From NCBI RefSeq assembly GCF_014635045.1, contig NZ_BMCF01000009.1, positions 45,959 to 109,958 on the forward strand: a stretch of 64,000 nt of DNA, written 5' to 3'. Shown here piece after piece: positions 61,381-64,000 of this stretch. The stretch comes from Staphylococcus nepalensis. Its GTDB lineage: Bacteria > Bacillota > Bacilli > Staphylococcales > Staphylococcaceae. Within the stretch, counting starts at the first letter, position 1. Every line of letters begins with the position of its first letter. The notes below the pieces were generated by a model. That model saw only the letters and a program-made list of their open reading frames with translations, was not told the origin of the DNA and made no database searches. The position numbers and the translations under genes are program-made.

Positions 61381-61836
61381 TTGTTAAAAAAAGGAGATCA
61401 ATTTCCCAAATTCAAACTAGAAAATCAAAATGGGGACATTATTTCTAATGAAACGCTTAAAGGAAGTAAAGCAGTAATTTACTTCTATCCTAGAGATAAT
61501 ACGCCAACTTGTACTACAGAAGCATGTGATTTTAGAGATAATTTATCTTATTTTAATAAACTTGATACACAAGTATATGGTATCAGTGGAGATACAAAGA
61601 AAAAACACCAAAATTTTAGCAATAAACTTAACTTGAATTTTGATTTGCTGATAGACGAGGATTATCAATTATCTAATGAAGTTGGTGTGTATCAATTAAA
61701 AAAATCTTTTGGTAAAGAATCTATGGGGATAGTAAGAACTACATTTGTCTTAGATGAAAATAGTATTATTATAGATGTAATTGAAAAGGTTAAAGTAAAA
61801 TCACAAATGGAAGAACTAAAAGCTATTTTGGGGTGA
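61381..61836 (+). CDS. bcp: thioredoxin-dependent thiol peroxidase (Bcp/PrxQ peroxiredoxin)
   Basis: This 151-aa peroxiredoxin reduces hydrogen peroxide and organic peroxides with thioredoxin. The peroxidatic Cys44 lies in DNTPTCTTEACDFRD and the resolving Cys49 five residues on, the PrxQ arrangement. The start is TTG 61381 (MLKKGDQFPKF), six bases after GGGTGA, which matches the family N-terminus; GTG 61372 overlaps that site. It is followed by the dehydrogenase gene after six bases, probably in one operon upstream of perR. Confidence 0.92.
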   Translation: MLKKGDQFPKFKLENQNGDIISNETLKGSKAVIYFYPRDNTPTCTTEACDFRDNLSYFNKLDTQVYGISGDTKKKHQNFSNKLNLNFDLLIDEDYQLSNEVGVYQLKKSFGKESMGIVRTTFVLDENSIIIDVIEKVKVKSQMEELKAILG

Positions 61837-61842
61837 GATTAG

Positions 61843-62793
61843 ATGAAGGCTGTCAGTTTAAAACGATTGGATGGATTAGAAGGAGATTTAGTTGATACTT
61901 TTCCAAATGTAAATTTTGTATTTACGAGTGGTATTTCGGAAATAAATGATAACGATAAAAAAGATCTAGATATTTTATTTGGATATGATAGTGCAATAGA
62001 TCAAACATTCTTAGAGGAATGTCCAAATTTAAAGTGGCTAGCTTGGTATTCCACTGGGGTTAATAAGCTACCATTAGAGTACATTGATAACCAAAACATA
62101 TTACTTACTAATGGGAAGGGTGTGCACGCTAAACAAATGTCCGAATTCATCATAGCTTTTATTTTAGACGATTATAAGCATATGAGCACTTCTTTCATTA
62201 ATCAAAAACATAAATATTATGATTCTAAATTAACTGGTAAAAGAGTTAGTGGACAAAAAGTTTTATTTTTAGGAACAGGTAGTATTGCACAAAAAACAGC
62301 GAAAATAGCAAATGCAATAGATGTAATTGTTCAAGGCGTCAATACTTCAGGACATTCAGTAGACGGTTTTTCACAAGTATATGCGATTGATGAGTTGACA
62401 TCAGCTCTACCTGAAGCGGATATTGTTGTAAACACATTACCGGAAACAAAAGATACGATTCATTTACTTCAAAGAAGCCATTTCGAGGCGATGAAAGATA
62501 CTGCATTGTTTATTAATGTAGGCAGAGGCACTATCGTGGATGAAAATATTATAGCTAACGTTTTAAAAGACAAATTGATAAGACATGCATATTTAGACGT
62601 GTTTGAAAATGAACCATTAAATCCAGATAATCAACTCTACAACCTAGATAACATTTCAATAACAGCGCACATTACGGGGAATGGGATAGAAAATCAGGAA
62701 GAAGTAACTGATATTTTCCAAAGAAATCTAGTATATTTTCTCAATAACCGTGAGCTAATTGAGAATGTGGTTAACCCTCAAGCAGGATATTGA
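61843..62793 (+). CDS. D-isomer-specific 2-hydroxyacid dehydrogenase family protein
   Basis: This 316-aa protein has a flavodoxin-like catalytic domain split around a Rossmann NAD-binding domain with GTGSIAQ (about residues 143-149). Active-site candidates are Arg in NVGRGTIVDE (about 226-235), Glu in VFENEPL and the His in ITAHITGNG near the C-terminus. The family oxidises or reduces D-2-hydroxy acids (lactate, glycerate, phosphoglycerate); the substrate is unknown. A GGGGTGAG ribosome binding site is present. It lies between bcp and perR. Confidence 0.88.
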   Translation: MKAVSLKRLDGLEGDLVDTFPNVNFVFTSGISEINDNDKKDLDILFGYDSAIDQTFLEECPNLKWLAWYSTGVNKLPLEYIDNQNILLTNGKGVHAKQMSEFIIAFILDDYKHMSTSFINQKHKYYDSKLTGKRVSGQKVLFLGTGSIAQKTAKIANAIDVIVQGVNTSGHSVDGFSQVYAIDELTSALPEADIVVNTLPETKDTIHLLQRSHFEAMKDTALFINVGRGTIVDENIIANVLKDKLIRHAYLDVFENEPLNPDNQLYNLDNISITAHITGNGIENQEEVTDIFQRNLVYFLNNRELIENVVNPQAGY

Positions 62794-62812
62794 TTGAAAT
62801 GAGCTTTAGTTA

Positions 62813-62842
62813 TTGACATTTCCTTAACTCAACCGTTATATT
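62813..62842 (+). promoter_or_regulatory. promoter of perR
   Basis: TTGACA (62813-62818) and TATATT (62837-62842) are spaced by 18 bp; the PerR box follows at once. Confidence 0.65.
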
Positions 62843-62851
62843 AATATTAAG

Positions 62852-62866
62852 TAATAATTATTATTA
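62852..62866. promoter_or_regulatory. PerR box in the perR promoter
   Basis: TAATAATTATTATTA is a perfect palindrome that agrees with the PerR consensus TTATAATNATTATAA at 12 of 14 specified positions. It lies just after the -10 element, where binding would block transcription, consistent with the autoregulation known for staphylococcal PerR. Confidence 0.7.
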
Positions 62867-62887
62867 AATAGAAAGATGGTGAGGGAA

Positions 62888-63340
62888 ATGAGTGCAGAGA
62901 TGGAAACAGTTGAACATCAATTAGAAGATTCAATAGCATCGTTAAGAGATAATGGCATTAGAATAACGCCACAAAGACAAGCCATTTTAAAGTTTTTAAT
63001 TGCTTCAGAAACGCATCCAACAGCTGATGAAATTTATCAAGCACTTTCACCTGATTTTCCAAATATAAGTGTTGCAACTATATATAATAACTTACGTGTA
63101 TTTAAAGGCATAGGTATTGTAAAAGAATTACCTTATGGAGATGCTTCAAGCCGTTTCGACTTCAACACACATAATCACTATCATGTTATATGTGAAAATT
63201 GCGGCAAGATCGTAGATTTCCACTATCCACAACTCCATGAAGTTGAACAGTTAGCTCAGCACGTAACAAACTTCGATGTAACGCACCACCGTATGGAAAT
63301 TTATGGTTTATGTAAAGATTGCCAAGATAATGAAAAATAA
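62888..63340 (+). CDS. perR: peroxide-responsive repressor PerR (Fur family)
   Basis: This 150-aa metalloregulator has an N-terminal winged helix ([26 protein letters not shown]; recognition helix [12 protein letters not shown]) and a C-terminal dimerisation domain. The regulatory metal site is complete by comparison with Bacillus PerR: His43, Asp91, His97, His99 and Asp110, where histidine oxidation relieves repression. The structural zinc cysteines are Cys102, Cys105, Cys142 and Cys145. ATG 62888 follows GGTGAGG. Boxes at 62852 and 35043 (ftnA) are likely targets. Confidence 0.96.
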   Translation: MSAEMETVEHQLEDSIASLRDNGIRITPQRQAILKFLIASETHPTADEIYQALSPDFPNISVATIYNNLRVFKGIGIVKELPYGDASSRFDFNTHNHYHVICENCGKIVDFHYPQLHEVEQLAQHVTNFDVTHHRMEIYGLCKDCQDNEK

Positions 63341-63383
63341 TAGCATCGATTAAAATTTATAAAAATTAATTTACTAAAGTGTG

Positions 63384-63414
63384 AGGCTTCGTTTTATTAA
63401 CGAAGCCTTTTTCT
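63384..63414 (+). terminator. terminator of perR
   Basis: AGGCTTCGT and ACGAAGCCT form a 9-bp stem followed by TTTTTCTT. Confidence 0.9.
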
Positions 63415-63638
63415 TATCTATAATATAGAAGAAACAACAAATGAAAGAAGTAAATTGATTTATAAGCGCAGTTAAATGGTTCCAATATACTTCCATTTTG
63501 GAAACTTAATTGAATGGATATACTCAAAATCATCCTATAATTCATCAAAATACTTACACTTTTTAATATTTTAATACATATTAAAAATAAATAGTTATCT
63601 CTAAGGTAAAATTTAACTAAAAAGATTTAGAATTTGAA

Positions 63639-63667
63639 TTGACGATTGTGATTAAACTTGATATTAT
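63639..63667 (+). promoter_or_regulatory. rRNA promoter P1
   Basis: TTGACG (63639-63644) and TATTAT (63662-63667) have an ideal 17-bp spacer, about 190 bp upstream of P2. Confidence 0.7.
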
Positions 63668-63828
63668 ATAAAAGTCGTCAAAACGAGATGGCAACCAAAA
63701 ACAAACCAAACAAAAAAAATTACAAAGTGTAAATTTGACACTTGTTAAAACCTTTGAATGGTTATACAATATTAAATGTTGAGTTAACAAACGAAATAAA
63801 GTTAAATAAAAATAAACAAAATTTATTA

Positions 63829-63857
63829 TTGACTTAACAAAAACTTAATGTTATAAT
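63829..63857 (+). promoter_or_regulatory. rRNA promoter P2
   Basis: TTGACT (63829-63834) and TATAAT (63852-63857) have an ideal 17-bp spacer, the strongest sigma-A promoter in the window, preceded by A/T-rich UP-element-like sequence. Confidence 0.85.
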
Positions 63858-64000
63858 TAATTCTTGTAACGCATCAATGAACATTGAAAACTGAATTGCA
63901 ATATGTCAACGTTAATTCCGAATTCAACATTAAATGTTGATTCAAAAACAACGTGTTATTGATAACACAAATTAGTATTTTATGAGCTAATCAAACATCA

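Larger units (their letters stand above)
63415..64000 (+). other. upstream region and leader of an rRNA operon
   Basis: No coding frame is present. Two strong promoters (63639 and 63829) are followed by a leader of about 140 bases containing GAACATTGAAAACTGAA and TATGTCAACG, phrases typical of staphylococcal rRNA leaders and spacers, and stems CAACATT/AATGTTG (63925-63939) and GTGTTAT/ATAACAC (63953-63968). The 16S gene itself would start right after the window. Confidence 0.7.

Overview
The window is ordinary chromosome from a low-GC Gram-positive coccus of the genus Staphylococcus. The evidence is the AT-rich composition, the staphylococcal gene order (purB-yerC-pcrB-pcrA-ligA-camS-putP-gatCAB-dgkB-rlmCD; vraU-vraT-vraS-vraR; murT-gatD; a Sav1866-type exporter; perR just ahead of an rRNA operon) and protein lengths that match the S. 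aureus orthologues. The proteins clearly differ from S. aureus, so a coagulase-negative species is likely (possibly of the S. saprophyticus/xylosus/equorum group; inference only). I see no tRNA, insertion sequence, prophage or CRISPR array. The 3' edge runs into an rRNA leader whose 16S gene would start just outside.

Layout. 1-2.2 kb: the 5' part of a C45-type Ntn hydrolase, a possible 18-residue peptide, a 56-residue membrane protein and a YolD-like protein. 2.5-9.6 kb: lactonase, aldehyde dehydrogenase, Mn-dependent pyrophosphatase, nicotinamidase, a beta-helix protein and the dicarboxylate carrier SdcS. 9.8-14.3 kb: pheA and nos (minus strand), divergent from pncB-nadE, so that with pncA the whole nicotinamide-to-NAD salvage route lies here. 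14.3-23.5 kb: UPF0316 and NETI proteins, purB, yerC, and the pcrB-pcrA-ligA-camS operon. 23.6-31.4 kb: putP with a strong CodY-like box, then gatCAB, dgkB and rlmCD; rlmCD has a terminator directly before its ribosome binding site. 31.5-37.2 kb: a membrane zincin, DinB, an exonuclease, ferritin with a PerR box, and divergent murT-gatD. 37.3-44.3 kb: a FUSC protein, map, vraUTSR, YihY, a YtxH-like protein and ptpA. 44.4-54 kb: aminopeptidase AmpS, a thioesterase, a broken yfkAB, small proteins, SgtB, recX, yfhH and a TagGH-like ABC pair. 54-64 kb: YfhP, mutY, ntdp, the Sav1866-type exporter, a second FUSC protein, hemL2, bcp, a 2-hydroxyacid dehydrogenase, perR and tandem rRNA promoters.

Functional themes are cell-wall stress and assembly (VraUTSR, MurT-GatD, SgtB, a TagGH-like pair), NAD supply (PncA-PncB-NadE, with NAD-dependent LigA nearby), iron and peroxide control (PerR, ferritin, Bcp), and DNA repair (PcrA, LigA, DinB, MutY, RecX).

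I found no clearly new multi-gene system. The observations most worth following are: yfkAB with two independent inactivating changes; a TagH-like ATPase lacking canonical Walker B, signature and H-loop residues; a candidate transcription attenuator in front of rlmCD; a possible 18-residue amphipathic peptide; a dispersed family of GGGAC/GTCCC hairpins in at least seven intergenic gaps; and a near-identical 17-bp motif on both sides of pncB-nadE.
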